64,000 bases of DNA, taken from Nocardia acidivorans NBRC 108247. GTDB lineage: Bacteria > Actinomycetota > Actinomycetes > Mycobacteriales > Mycobacteriaceae. The stretch covers positions 101,227 to 165,226 of the forward strand of contig NZ_BDAW01000016.1 of the NCBI RefSeq assembly GCF_001625085.1, in the 5' to 3' direction. Below the pieces are notes generated by a model that searched no databases, had not been told where the DNA came from, and was given only the letters and a program-made list of their open reading frames with translations. Shown one piece after another: positions 34,315 to 43,675 of the stretch (positions are counted from its first letter, which is position 1; each line of letters begins with the position of its first letter). A program made the translations under genes and the position numbers.

Positions 34315-35007
34315 GTGAGCGGATCAGTGCGGCTCGTGCTTGCGGTGCGGCTATTCCTGGTGGTGGCCGGGGTGGCGGTGCTCGTACAGCTGCTCGCGTT
34401 CATCGGGTACACCATGCGGTCCGCGCGGCGAATACCTCGGCCGGGTTCGGACGCGGTGGTGGTGCTGGGATGCCGACTCAAAGGCGGCAAGGCCGGGCGG
34501 CTACTGGCATCCCGGCTGGACCGTGGGTTGGCCGCGTATCACGCGGAGTTGGCCGCCGGTGGCGATCCGATTGTGGTGGCCTCCGGGGGACAGGGGCACG
34601 GTGCCGCGATCGCGGAGGCCGAGGTCATGTCCGACTATCTTCAGGCCGCGGGTGTTCCGGCGGGAAAGATCGTGCGGGAGAACAAATCTCGAAACACCGA
34701 GGAGAATCTGCGTTTCACCGCCGCCGAACTCGATGCGCTGCTCCCCGCGGATGCCCGAATAACGGTGGTGACCAGCGACTTCCATGTACTCCGCACCGCC
34801 GCGCTGGCCCGGCGACTCGGCGTGCGCGCCCAGGTGACGGGCGCGCGTACGGCCCGTCGCTTCATTCCCAAGGCCTATGCGCGCGAATTCGCCGCGGTAC
34901 TGGTCGCGCGTCGCCGGGGCAACCTGCTGGCCGCCGGTGCACTCGTCGCCCTGAGCGCCGCTGTAGCCCTCGACTCGTCTCTCGGGAGATCTGGCCGCCG
35001 GGACTAG
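34315..35007 (+). CDS. YdcF/SanA-like DUF218 protein
   Basis: A 230-residue protein with an N-terminal membrane anchor (about residues 5-32) and a DUF218 domain: DAVVVLGCRLKGGKAGRLLA, VVASGGQGHGAAIAEAEVMS, ENKSRNTEENLRF and VTSDFHVLRTAALARRLG. SanA/YdcF proteins are linked to envelope permeability. Start GTG 34315. The last four bases overlap the convergent antiporter gene. A second hydrophobic stretch lies near the C-terminus. Confidence 0.87.
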   Translation: MSGSVRLVLAVRLFLVVAGVAVLVQLLAFIGYTMRSARRIPRPGSDAVVVLGCRLKGGKAGRLLASRLDRGLAAYHAELAAGGDPIVVASGGQGHGAAIAEAEVMSDYLQAAGVPAGKIVRENKSRNTEENLRFTAAELDALLPADARITVVTSDFHVLRTAALARRLGVRAQVTGARTARRFIPKAYAREFAAVLVARRRGNLLAAGALVALSAAVALDSSLGRSGRRD

Positions 35008-36596
35008 GGCGAGCCCGCCTTGGTGCGCAGGTCCAGGCGGCGCATGACCCGGTCGACGACATCGGGGGCGATGCCGGGTTCGCGGCGCGCGGCGAGGGCT
35101 TCGGCGCGACCGGCCTCGAGGACCTCATTGCTGATGGTGCGCATCTGCTGGGCGAAGGCCACGGTGCGGTCGGTGTTCATCCGGGCATTGCTGTCGGCGG
35201 CCTCCGGATCCGCCTGTGCCAGCCGGCGTTCGAAACCGTCGCGCAGGCGTTCGTAGACCTCCTCGGGCAGCGCCTCGGTGGTCGAGATCTCTTTCAGCCG
35301 TGCGAGTTCGGCCTCCAGGACGCGGGTCCACAGCTGCCGTTCCATGGCGCGCTCCTGCACCGTGTCCACGTGCACGCCGGTCGCGCGTACCACCGCGGGC
35401 AGCGTCGGGCCCTGTAGCAGCAGGGTGAACAGCGCCACCGCGAACGCCGTGAACAGGATTTCGGTACGCCCCGGGAAGGGTGCGCCGGTATCGGTGGTGA
35501 ACGGAACCGCAAGTGCCAGTGCGACTGTCGCCACTCCGCGCATACCCGCCCACCAGGTGACGACGGTCTCGCGCCAGGTGTACGGCTCATCGGCGTCGCG
35601 GTCGCGCCACCAGTTATGGAAGAGCGCGGTGGTGATCAACAGCCAGATCAGCCGCAGCCCCACCACCACGCCGATGACCACGGCCGCGCCGCCTATGAAT
35701 TTGGGCCAATCCGGTCCGGCGTCCTTGAGAACGGTGCTCAACTCCAGGCCGATCAGTCCGAAGGCGAAACCGGTGACCAGCATCTCGATGATCTCCCAGA
35801 ACGAATCACCGATGAGCCGGTAGTCGCTGGAGCTGAAATCGGTTGCCGCATCGGTCAAATACAGCGAACACACCAGCACCGCCAGCACCGCCGATCCACC
35901 GCGCGCCTCCGAAACCCCGTACGCCGCGAAAGGCAGCAGCAACCCCAGCGCCACCTGCCACGGCGCCTCGCCGAGTCGCCGCATCAGCTTGCTGCCCGCC
36001 CAGCCGAAGAGCAGTCCGACGCCGACGCCGACCAGCGCCGAGACCGCGAACTGACCCGCCGCCGCCCATGCGGAGAATTTGCCGGTCACCACCGCCTGAA
36101 TCGCCACCGAATAGATGACGATGGCGGTCACGTCATTGAACAGGCCCTCGCCCTCCAGCACCGCGACCAGGCGGCGGGGGAGTCCGAGCTTGCCCGCCAG
36201 CGCGGAGACCGCGACCGGATCCGGCGGGGCGACCAGTGCGCCCAGGGCCAGCGCCGCACCGACCGGAACGGCCGGGTGCCAGGCGCGGAACGCCACCGCC
36301 ACGGCCACCGCGGTGACGATCACCAGCACCACCGCGCGCATGCTGATCGCACCCCAGTTATCGGCGAAGGTGCGCCAGGAGGTGCGCCGGGCGGCCGCGT
36401 AGAGCAGGGGCGGCAGGATCATCGGCAGGATCATCTTGGGATCGATATGGATCTCGGGGACCTGCGGTATCAGGGCCAGGATTACGCCGAATCCCGTCAT
36501 GAGCACCGCGGGAGCCTGACCGAGCCGCTTTCCGAGCGGTTGGGCCAGGATCGTCGCGAACAGGACGACGAAGATCAACTCCATTTGATGCGCCAC
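35004..36596 (-). CDS. CPA1-family Na+/H+ antiporter
   Basis: A 530-residue antiporter with about 12 helices and a soluble C-terminal domain (about residues 400-530). GALVAPPDPVAVSALAGKLG is the CPA1 TM5-like core, with the unusual PPDP in place of PTDP; GLFNDVTAIVIYSVA carries the ND ion-binding pair. ARG-containing WWAGMRGVATVALALAVP is also conserved. Start GTG 36596 or ATG 36584. Probably exports Na+ in exchange for protons. Confidence 0.9.
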   Translation of the reverse strand: MAHQMELIFVVLFATILAQPLGKRLGQAPAVLMTGFGVILALIPQVPEIHIDPKMILPMILPPLLYAAARRTSWRTFADNWGAISMRAVVLVIVTAVAVAVAFRAWHPAVPVGAALALGALVAPPDPVAVSALAGKLGLPRRLVAVLEGEGLFNDVTAIVIYSVAIQAVVTGKFSAWAAAGQFAVSALVGVGVGLLFGWAGSKLMRRLGEAPWQVALGLLLPFAAYGVSEARGGSAVLAVLVCSLYLTDAATDFSSSDYRLIGDSFWEIIEMLVTGFAFGLIGLELSTVLKDAGPDWPKFIGGAAVVIGVVVGLRLIWLLITTALFHNWWRDRDADEPYTWRETVVTWWAGMRGVATVALALAVPFTTDTGAPFPGRTEILFTAFAVALFTLLLQGPTLPAVVRATGVHVDTVQERAMERQLWTRVLEAELARLKEISTTEALPEEVYERLRDGFERRLAQADPEAADSNARMNTDRTVAFAQQMRTISNEVLEAGRAEALAARREPGIAPDVVDRVMRRLDLRTKAGSP

Positions 36597-36691
36597 GCCA
36601 GACAGTTTGCTGCGAGTGTGCCGGAAAGTCGACCAGGTGGTCCGTGTTCTCAGGCGCAGCCGGTCAAGTTCTCAGGCGGCGGCGGAGAATC

Positions 36692-37630
36692 TCAGGAAAG
36701 GCGGGGTGGGTAGCCACCGCGCTCGGGCGCGTACAGCGGCGGCTGCGGATACTGGTACGGCTCGGGATTGTGCGCAACGGAGTACTGCTGTGGCGCAACA
36801 GGATTCGGTCGAGACACGGCGGGGTCATCGGGCAGATCGGTCGAATTCGCCTGCAGCGACCACGGATCGTGCCGCACCGGCTCCGGGCGCACCGGCTCCT
36901 TGACTCGGCTCGCCTCGTCCACCTCGGTCAATCCGACGTGAATGAGCAGCACCATGGTCACCGTGCTGACGCTGACCATCAGTGGCGCAAGCAATTCCAT
37001 CGCACCCGCGCCGTGCGGCATACTCGCGTGATCGGCATGATGCGCGCTCATCGCCGCCATACCGGTGTAATGCATACCGCACACCGCGACACCCATGATC
37101 AACGCGGCGCCGATGGTGGCCAGAATCCCATTGATATTCAAGGTGAACCACAATGCGACGATCGAGGCGACCACCGCGATCACCATCGAAAGGCTCACCA
37201 AACCGACGTTGTAATCAATGATCGCGTCGGACCTCATGGCGTACATACCCGAGTAATGCATGGCGCCCACGCCGAGTCCGGTGATGGTGCCGCCGACGGG
37301 CAATTCCCAGCCACCCCAGCCTCCGGTCGCCACGATCGCCAATCCGATCCACACCACGCCCATGGCGATGGCCGCGCTCAGCAGTGTCACCGGAACGTCA
37401 TAGCGGAGGGTCGCACCATGAATGGAAAACCCCAGCATGGCAATGAAATGCATGACCCAGATGCCGGTTCCGCCGATGGCCACGGCGGCGGCGATGAGCC
37501 AGCCGCGCCGTCCCTCTCCGGTTCGGGCACGCGCCGTGCATCGGAGTCCGAGCAGACATCCGGTGACGGACATTATGTAGGCCAGAACGGGTGTGACCCA
37601 CCCATAGCTGAAGTGGCTTATTTCCAGCAC
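36692..37630 (-). CDS. MHYT-domain integral membrane sensor
   Basis: About 312 residues. Seven hydrophobic helices contain three MHYT-type motifs (WVMHFIAML, GAMHYSGMYAM and GMHYTGMAAM), thought to bind copper and to sense O2, CO or NO in this family. The C-terminal 85 residues are hydrophilic and Pro/Gln/Tyr-rich, with no GGDEF/EAL output domain. Start set at GTG 37630, because GGAG lies 5 bases upstream. Confidence 0.87.
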   Translation of the reverse strand: MLEISHFSYGWVTPVLAYIMSVTGCLLGLRCTARARTGEGRRGWLIAAAVAIGGTGIWVMHFIAMLGFSIHGATLRYDVPVTLLSAAIAMGVVWIGLAIVATGGWGGWELPVGGTITGLGVGAMHYSGMYAMRSDAIIDYNVGLVSLSMVIAVVASIVALWFTLNINGILATIGAALIMGVAVCGMHYTGMAAMSAHHADHASMPHGAGAMELLAPLMVSVSTVTMVLLIHVGLTEVDEASRVKEPVRPEPVRHDPWSLQANSTDLPDDPAVSRPNPVAPQQYSVAHNPEPYQYPQPPLYAPERGGYPPRLS

Positions 37631-38424
37631 TCGAACTCCATTGCCAGAACCAAATTTTCGCGCTCGCGTCTGCGACGTGCGAAGAGTACTCGCCGGTAGC
37701 CTGATTGGGAAATTGAAAAGTGAATGTTTCGTTCCTATTGACCGGGCCTGAGAGGGAGGGTGCACTCCCCGACCGGTCAGGTGCGCGCGGCACCCTCCTG
37801 CACTCGTCCGCGCGACCTCGTGCGCGATCTGCAATCATCACGTGCGCGATCTCGTAATCACCGAAATACCCTCGACGCCAACAATATTCAGACCCGCATC
37901 GCACTCCCCGAAGACCGCGCCACCGGCTCCGCCTGAAAAGCACGGCGAGCCATCCCCTTTCCCGTCCTGGTGAACACCGCCGACACCCCACGCCTCAATC
38001 GGCCTGACCCGCAAACTCTTCTGCTCGCTGCAACAATCCGGCACCCTCCTGATCGACCCGACCGGCGCCATCGCCCACGCACGCCCCCGACCTGGTCATG
38101 CACCAACTCACCGACCTCCCCGACGACCCGGCCCACCTCCCCGCAGGCCGCACCGCCAACGCCCGCATCCGCCGCGAAGGCCCTCCCACCCACCCCCCGC
38201 ATCAACATCACCACAGCCGCCACCCGCACCGCCGAATCCCGAACCTTCCCCACCGGCACCTACGAACTCACCGAACAACCCTGAGCCACGGCCACACCAC
38301 CGCGTCGGCTCAGATCCGGAGTACCACCCGAAAAGACGTGTGCGCCGAATACCCGAGGTGATGCGGGACAATGCGAATACGGCGATAGACGCCTACCCGT
38401 TCGCTGAGGTCGTACAGATACGAC
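37631..38424. other. 0.8-kb gap with decayed coding remnant
   Basis: No intact gene is supported. On the plus strand around 37960-38090 two frames read PFPVLVNTAD and SIGLTRKLFCSLQQSGTLLI, then DPTGAIAHA. This looks like a frame-broken piece of an AhpC/TSA-type peroxiredoxin-like protein. A perfect 9-bp inverted repeat (GGAGGGTGC/GCACCCTCC) lies at 37755-37763 and 37790-37798 in the region upstream of the MHYT gene. Confidence 0.35.
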
Positions 38425-38458
38425 AGTGGGCCGCAAAGCAATTGCTTTGCGGCCCACT
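38425..38458 (-). terminator. Very strong hairpin terminator of sigA
   Basis: A 34-base perfect palindrome (17-bp arms, starting AGTGGGCCGCAAAGCAA), 17 bases after the sigA stop. There is no poly-T tail, as is common in high-GC actinobacteria. It is symmetric and could work from both sides. Confidence 0.85.
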
Positions 38459-38474
38459 TGTGCGTGCGCTCGAA

Positions 38475-39869
38475 CTAATCCAAATAGTCGCGCAGGACCT
38501 GGGAGCGGCTCGGGTGGCGGAGCTTGCTCATGGTCTTCGATTCGATTTGGCGGATGCGTTCGCGGGTGACGCCGTAAACCTGGCCGATCTCGTCGAGGGT
38601 GCGGGGCTGGCCGTCGGTGAGGCCGAAGCGCAAACGGACTACGCCGGCTTCGCGCTCGGAGAGCGTTTCCAGGACCGATTGCAGTTGGTCCTGCAGCAGG
38701 GTGAAGCTGACCGCGTCGACCGCGACTACGGCTTCGGAGTCCTCGATGAAATCGCCGAGCTGGGAATCGCCCTCGTCGCCGATGGTCTGGTCGAGGGAGA
38801 TGGGTTCACGCGCGTACTGCTGGATTTCCAGCACCTTCTCGGGCGTGATGTCCATTTCCTTGGCGAGCTCTTCCGGGGTGGGCTCGCGGCCCAGATCCTG
38901 GAGTAGCTCACGCTGGATACGGCCCAGCTTGTTGATGACCTCGACCATGTGCACCGGAATGCGGATGGTGCGAGCCTGATCGGCCATGGCGCGGGTGATG
39001 GCCTGACGAATCCACCACGTGGCGTACGTGGAGAACTTGTAGCCCTTGGTGTAGTCGAACTTCTCGACCGCGCGGATCAGGCCCAGATTGCCTTCCTGGA
39101 TCAGATCCAGGAACGCCATACCGCGGCCGGTGTAGCGCTTGGCGAGCGAAACCACCAGTCGCAGGTTGGCTTCCAGCAGATGGTTCTTGGCGCGATTGCC
39201 ATCGCGCATGATCCACTGCAGATCGCGGCGTAGCTGAACGGGGAGCTTCTCGCCCTTCTCAGCCAGCTCGCGCAGGCGCTCGGTGGCGTAGAGACCGGCC
39301 TCGATTCGCTTGGCGAGCTCGACCTCCTCCTCCGCGTTGAGCAGCGCGACCTTGCCGATCTGCTTGAGATAGGCGCGGACCGAGTCGGCCGAGGCGGTGA
39401 GCTCGGCGTCCTTGCGCGCCTGACGCAGCGCTTCGGACTCCTCCTCGTCCCAGACGAAATCGCCCGAGGCCTTGTCCTTCTCGGTGGGCTCCTCGGCCTC
39501 TTCGGCTTCCTCGCCCGCCGGAGCGGCCTCGGCCTCCTCGTCGGCATCGTCGTCGGTGAGGTCTACTTCGACCAGATCGGTCTCATCGACCTCCAGGTCA
39601 CCGAGATCGTCGAGCTCGACGTCGTCGTCGCCGACCACATCGGCTTCGCCCTCGGCGCCCTCGGCCTTGCTCCCGGCCTTCTTGGCAGCCGCCTTTTTGG
39701 CGGGAGCCTTCTTCGCGGCGGCCTTTTTGGCGGGAGCCTTTTTGGCAGCGACCTTTTTGGCCGGTGCTTTCTTGGCGGCAGCCTTCTTGACCGGCCGTGC
39801 TGCGGTGGTGTCTGCGGAGTCGGCTTCGTCGGCCGATTCGGCGGTCTCTCGGGTATTCGTGGCTACCAC
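38475..39869 (-). CDS. sigA: Principal RNA polymerase sigma factor SigA (RpoD/HrdB)
   Basis: About 464 residues. The N-terminal part has a Lys/Ala repeat tract (KKAPAKKxAA units) and an acidic stretch, then region 1.2 ([20 protein letters not shown]), region 2 ([40 protein letters not shown] for -10 recognition), region 3 and region 4 ([20 protein letters not shown]). It directs transcription of housekeeping genes. The start was moved to GTG 39869, which has AAAGGG upstream and begins the usual VVATNTR segment. Confidence 0.96.
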   Translation of the reverse strand: MVATNTRETAESADEADSADTTAARPVKKAAAKKAPAKKVAAKKAPAKKAAAKKAPAKKAAAKKAGSKAEGAEGEADVVGDDDVELDDLGDLEVDETDLVEVDLTDDDADEEAEAAPAGEEAEEAEEPTEKDKASGDFVWDEEESEALRQARKDAELTASADSVRAYLKQIGKVALLNAEEEVELAKRIEAGLYATERLRELAEKGEKLPVQLRRDLQWIMRDGNRAKNHLLEANLRLVVSLAKRYTGRGMAFLDLIQEGNLGLIRAVEKFDYTKGYKFSTYATWWIRQAITRAMADQARTIRIPVHMVEVINKLGRIQRELLQDLGREPTPEELAKEMDITPEKVLEIQQYAREPISLDQTIGDEGDSQLGDFIEDSEAVVAVDAVSFTLLQDQLQSVLETLSEREAGVVRLRFGLTDGQPRTLDEIGQVYGVTRERIRQIESKTMSKLRHPSRSQVLRDYLD

Positions 39870-40020
39870 GTACGCCCTTTCGTGACGGTCTCGTGCGGCG
39901 TCACGCCAGAGTGGTGATCCGGCGGAGCGGTCTGTCGGGGGATAACCGGCGCGCATGCCGGGTTGGTTTCACCGGCGCACCGCCGGATGTTGTTCCATTG
40001 TAACGATCGAACCAGCCTGC

Positions 40021-40779
40021 TTACGGCGCGATACCGGCAGACACGGCCATTGCCGCTCCGACAATGCCCGCGGTGTTCTTCAAATCGGCTGCCACGACGG
40101 GTGTTCTGTTGGTCAGCAGGGGAATCCATTCGGCGTAGTCACGGCTGATGCCGCCACCCGCCACGAACACGTTCGGCCAGAACAGATTCTCCAGCGTGAC
40201 CAGCACCTTACTCACCTCGGCGGCCCATTCGGCGTAGCTGAGCCCATCGCGATCCTTGATGGACGCGGCGGCGCGGTGCTCGGCCTCCTTGCCGTCGACC
40301 TCGATATGCCCGAGTTCGGTGTTCGGGACCAGCACACCGTTGTACATCACGGCCGATCCGATGCCCGTGCCGAAGGTGAGCAGCATTACCGAACCGCTGA
40401 GATCTTTTGCCGCGCCGTAGCGGTCCTCGGCGAGTCCGGCGGCGTCGGCGTCATTGAGCACCGTCACCTCCCGCCCGCCCAGCGCCACCGAGAACAGTGC
40501 GCGCGCATCGGTGCCGATCCAGGACTTGTCGATATTGGCGGCCGTGCGCACCACCCCGCCGATGATCACGCTCGGCAGGGTGAGGCCGACCGGACCCTCC
40601 CAGCCGGACTGCGCCACCACCTTCGCCGCCGCCTCGGCCACGGCATTGGGTGTGGACGGGTGCGGTGTCGGGATCTTGATGCGTTCGCGCACCAGCTCGC
40701 CGGTGGCCAGATCGACCTCGGCGCCCTTGACGCCGCTACCACCGATGTCGATCCCGAACCCGTGCCCCCGAGCGGACAT
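40021..40779 (-). CDS. ppgK: Polyphosphate glucokinase
   Basis: A 252-residue ROK-family kinase that phosphorylates glucose using polyphosphate or ATP. FGIDIGGSGVKGAEVDLATG is the phosphate-binding loop, VLNDADAAGLAEDRYG holds the catalytic Asp, LTFGTGIGSA is the second loop, and NTELGHIEVDGKEAE is the polyphosphate-kinase version of the ROK motif (no zinc cysteines). It follows sigA on the same strand, as in mycobacteria. Confidence 0.95.
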   Translation of the reverse strand: MSARGHGFGIDIGGSGVKGAEVDLATGELVRERIKIPTPHPSTPNAVAEAAAKVVAQSGWEGPVGLTLPSVIIGGVVRTAANIDKSWIGTDARALFSVALGGREVTVLNDADAAGLAEDRYGAAKDLSGSVMLLTFGTGIGSAVMYNGVLVPNTELGHIEVDGKEAEHRAAASIKDRDGLSYAEWAAEVSKVLVTLENLFWPNVFVAGGGISRDYAEWIPLLTNRTPVVAADLKNTAGIVGAAMAVSAGIAP

Positions 40780-40940
40780 GACGACTCCTCGTTCTCCCAG
40801 TGCTGCCGGTGAATCCCGGCGCGCGGCACGATACCGGCTCCGGCGAATGAATCCGCACGCCCGTCACCCGGCCCGGAACGGCCGAGGAGCTGTGTCGTGC
40901 GTGACAAGCCTAATGCGAGGTGTGCCGGATCTGTGCTGCG

Positions 40941-41873
40941 ATGGGAATCGTGCCGGAATCCGATTTCACCTCCACCGCATCGAACACCACCGCGACCACC
41001 GACGGGACCGACATCGCCGAACTTCGCCGCATAGCGGTACATCTGGCCGAAACCGCCGCCGCGCACGTGCGCGCCCGCCGCCCCCAGGTCTTCGGCCCGG
41101 GCACGGTAGAGGACGAGGCCGTGCAGTCCAAGAGCACCCCCACCGACCCGGTCACCATCGTCGATACCGAAACCGAGGCCCTGGTCCGCCGCCTGGCCGC
41201 CGAACTCCGCCCGGGGGACCTGGTGGTAGGGGAGGAGGACGGGGGGACGCTGACGGACCTTCCGGAGGCCGTCCAGTGGGTCGTGGATCCCATCGACGGG
41301 ACGGTGAACTTCGTCTACGGAATCCCGGCGTACTCGGTCTCGGTGGCGGCGGTGCGCGACGGCAGATCCGTCGCCGGGGCCGTCGCCGATGTCGTGCACG
41401 AGGTCACCTACAGCGCCGGGCTCGGTCAGGGCGCGCATCGCAGCGCCTTCGGCGCATGGGGAGACCCGGACCGGCAGCCGATTCCCTTGCGCTGCAATGC
41501 CGTCGACTCGGTCGCCATGGCTCTGGTCGCCACCGGCTTCGCCTACGCCCCCAAACGCCGTGCCCGGCAGGGCGAACTCATCGCCGAACTGTTGCCCGAG
41601 ATTCGCGACATCCGCCGACTCGGTTCGGCCGCACTGGATTTGTGCATGGTCGCCGAGGGCCGGGTGGACGCGCACTACGAGCACGGCCTGAACCTCTGGG
41701 ATTGGGCCGCGGGCGCGCTCATCGCCGCCGAGGCGGGTGCGGTACTGACCCTGCCCGCACCGACCGCATCGGGCACCGCGGGGGAGTTGGTGGTCGCCGC
41801 CGCCCCCGGCATCGCCGCCGAATTGTCGGTCCTGCTGGACCGCATCGGTGTCACCACCCCTATCCCGGTCTAG
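40941..41873 (+). CDS. suhB: Inositol monophosphatase family protein SuhB
   Basis: About 310 residues. Metal-dependent phosphatase with VVGEEDGGTL, WVVDPIDGTVNFVYGIPAYS and LNLWDWAAGALIAAEAGA, the three conserved motifs. It makes free inositol for phosphatidylinositol and mycothiol synthesis. It is divergent from ppgK, matching the mycobacterial order. Start ATG 40941, with GTG 40920 as alternative. Confidence 0.93.
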   Translation: MGIVPESDFTSTASNTTATTDGTDIAELRRIAVHLAETAAAHVRARRPQVFGPGTVEDEAVQSKSTPTDPVTIVDTETEALVRRLAAELRPGDLVVGEEDGGTLTDLPEAVQWVVDPIDGTVNFVYGIPAYSVSVAAVRDGRSVAGAVADVVHEVTYSAGLGQGAHRSAFGAWGDPDRQPIPLRCNAVDSVAMALVATGFAYAPKRRARQGELIAELLPEIRDIRRLGSAALDLCMVAEGRVDAHYEHGLNLWDWAAGALIAAEAGAVLTLPAPTASGTAGELVVAAAPGIAAELSVLLDRIGVTTPIPV

Positions 41874-41921
41874 CTCCAGCCCACTGAACACCCCCGCCCC
41901 CCGGAAAAAAGAGAAAAGAAG

Positions 41922-41951
41922 AATCGCCACGTCCGAACGGACGCGGCGATT
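41922..41951 (+). terminator. Hairpin terminator after suhB
   Basis: Arms AATCGCC-A-CGTCC and GGACG-C-GGCGATT with loop GAAC and one internal A/C mismatch; preceded by an A-rich run (GGAAAAAAGAGAAAAGAAG). It lies 48 bases after the suhB stop. Confidence 0.75.
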
Positions 41952-42058
41952 AGCGGAAAGTGGCACCGGCACAACCCTATTGGTTCACGGCCGTCCCGGT
42001 TCTGGACTGAGTGGAGCGGGGGAGCGCAGCGGAGGAGCGGAGGGAGGGAAGAACCGGG

Positions 42059-42162
42059 ACTTCAGGGCCGTGAACCCGCCCGCAGCGAAGCGGAGGGCAG
42101 AAGATTCAGCACTTCAGGGCCGTGAACCCGCCCGCAGCGAAGCGGAGGGCAGAAGACTCAGC
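42059..42162. repeat. 52-bp tandem duplication between suhB and cei
   Basis: Two adjacent copies of a 52-bp unit beginning ACTTCAGGGCCGTGAACCCG, with one mismatch (ATTC/ACTC near the end). The second copy runs into the 3' end of cei (stop 42158). The preceding 50 bases (42005-42058) are a purine-rich relative. Confidence 0.85.
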
Positions 42163-42841
42163 ACTTGGAGTGTCGTGCGGCGTCCAATAGTTTGGGGTCG
42201 ATGGCGGGTGTGGTGCCCGGCACCGGATTCTTCAGCGAACGCAACACCTCCTCCGCGTCGGTGCTCGGCCGGATATCGCGGAACAGCGAGCCGAGCACGA
42301 AATCCACGGTCTCGTCGGTGCGCTGATCCTCGATGAGTTCCGCGCACGGCGCGACCAATTGCACGGCCGCCGCGGCGGGCCGTCCGTTCACGCCGAACCG
42401 AATCTGCCCGGTGCACTCCAGATCACCGTTCACGTAGACCGGATCATTGCCGACCTGCACGTCCGGTGCGCTGGCGAAACCGAGATCGCCCAGTTCGGAG
42501 GCCACATGCGCGGCCTGTCCGCGCTGGCCGTTGGCATTGAACACGCGCACCTTGGACTGTGCCAGCGCCACCGGTTCCACATCACGCAGCCGTGATTGCC
42601 CCACCCGCTGCCCCAGCGGGGCGGCCGCGGGCGCGGTGGTACTGGAGGCTGGACTGGGCGAATTGCATGCCATCGCGCCGGGATCGGCCTCGGTCGTCGT
42701 CAGTGCCTTGAACCACACACCGACGCAGATCACGGCGATGACGCCCACCATGGCTGCCCACGGCTCCCAGCGTCGCCGAATGAAGGGCCGCCCCTCGGGG
42801 TCGGTCGAATTGCCTTGGGTGATCAGTGAAACCACAGGCAC
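42158..42841 (-). CDS. cei: Envelope integrity protein Cei (LytR C-terminal domain)
   Basis: A 227-residue protein: one N-terminal membrane helix (WAAMVGVIAVICVGVWFKAL), a Pro/Ala/Ser/Thr-rich linker and an extracytoplasmic LytR_C domain (SKVRVFNANGQRGQAAHVAS, then ELGDLGFASAPDVQVGND). Cei (Rv2700 homologue) protects cell-envelope integrity and antibiotic tolerance in mycobacteria. Divergent from DUF4193. Start GTG 42841 or GTG 42835. The stop lies inside the 52-bp duplication. Confidence 0.9.
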   Translation of the reverse strand: MPVVSLITQGNSTDPEGRPFIRRRWEPWAAMVGVIAVICVGVWFKALTTTEADPGAMACNSPSPASSTTAPAAAPLGQRVGQSRLRDVEPVALAQSKVRVFNANGQRGQAAHVASELGDLGFASAPDVQVGNDPVYVNGDLECTGQIRFGVNGRPAAAAVQLVAPCAELIEDQRTDETVDFVLGSLFRDIRPSTDAEEVLRSLKNPVPGTTPAIDPKLLDAARHSKC

Positions 42842-43280
42842 ACTCTACGAAAAGCCGGAGCGCGTTGTGTGCAAGGTCCCTGACGCGCGTCGTGTCCGAT
42901 GCCCCGGTATGTCCCCGTCAGGTCTCGGGAAGCCGCGCCAAGGTCTCGGTCCGTTCCCTGGTCGGTGACGATTGACCCTCAGTTTCGAGTCACGCGTGTT
43001 TTGATTGCGACTTTTGTGCCGGGGTCCGCTATTGTCTGGCGGCCCAGATCGTATCGCCCGGGTTGAATCGGGGGGTTCGATTTCGGGAACAACAAGGGCA
43101 TGTCCTGCGTTGACCGAGCGCGATCAGGTACGGACCAGGAGTATCCGGCCAGGTCGGTGACCGGTGTACGTGTGGCGTACACCACGGGCGGGGCGGTGAA
43201 CCCCGGCCGGATTCCTGCGGGAATCCGTTCCGGAACGAGCCGGTCCGGGATATACGGAGTAAGGACGAGGGGAAGACGAC
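42842..43280 (+). promoter_or_regulatory. Long structured leader of the DUF4193 gene
   Basis: 439 bases between divergent cei and DUF4193. Two perfect hairpins lie before the start: GGTGTACG/CGTACACC (43163-43170/43176-43183, 5-nt loop) and CGGATTCC/GGAATCCG (43208-43215/43220-43227, 4-nt loop), followed by the palindrome GTTCCGGAAC (43227-43236). A TATTGT hexamer near 43031 is a possible -10 site. The leader would be over 200 nt, suggesting RNA-level control. Confidence 0.45.
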
Positions 43281-43583
43281 ATGGCAACCGACTATGACGC
43301 ACCGAGGCGTAGCGAAACCGACGAAGTGTCGGAGGACTCGCTCGAGGAGCTGAAGGCTCGTCGCAACGAGGCCGCGTCCGCCGTCGTGGATATCGACGAA
43401 TCCGATACCGCGGAGTCGTTCGAGCTTCCCGGCGCGGATCTTTCGGAGGAGGTGCTCTCGGTTCGGGTCATCCCGAAGCAGGCCGATGAGTTCACCTGTT
43501 CCAGCTGCTTCCTGGTGCACCACCGCAGCCGGCTGGCCAATGAGGCCGGCGGGCAGCTGATTTGCATGGACTGCGCGGCCTGA
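43281..43583 (+). CDS. DUF4193 small zinc-ribbon protein
   Basis: A 100-residue acidic protein with a C-terminal zinc ribbon: FTCSSCFLVHHRSRLANEAG and LICMDCAA (two CxxC pairs). Corresponds to Rv2699c (DUF4193), highly expressed and conserved in actinobacteria. Ribosome site GAGGGGAAG. No function is established; the size, acidity and CxxC pairs resemble RNA-polymerase-associated proteins. Confidence 0.93.
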   Translation: MATDYDAPRRSETDEVSEDSLEELKARRNEAASAVVDIDESDTAESFELPGADLSEEVLSVRVIPKQADEFTCSSCFLVHHRSRLANEAGGQLICMDCAA

Positions 43584-43675
43584 TCCTGGTCACACAGCCC
43601 TGAACAGGAAGTATCCGTCAGCCCGCGCTCGGTTCGCCGAGCGCGGCAAGGACGTCTTGGGTTTTCAGTGCACCG

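Noticed and set aside
39660..39830. Repetitive Lys/Ala-coding DNA in sigA as a possible mobile or satellite repeat
   Set aside because: It is the ordinary low-complexity N-terminal tract of actinobacterial principal sigma factors.
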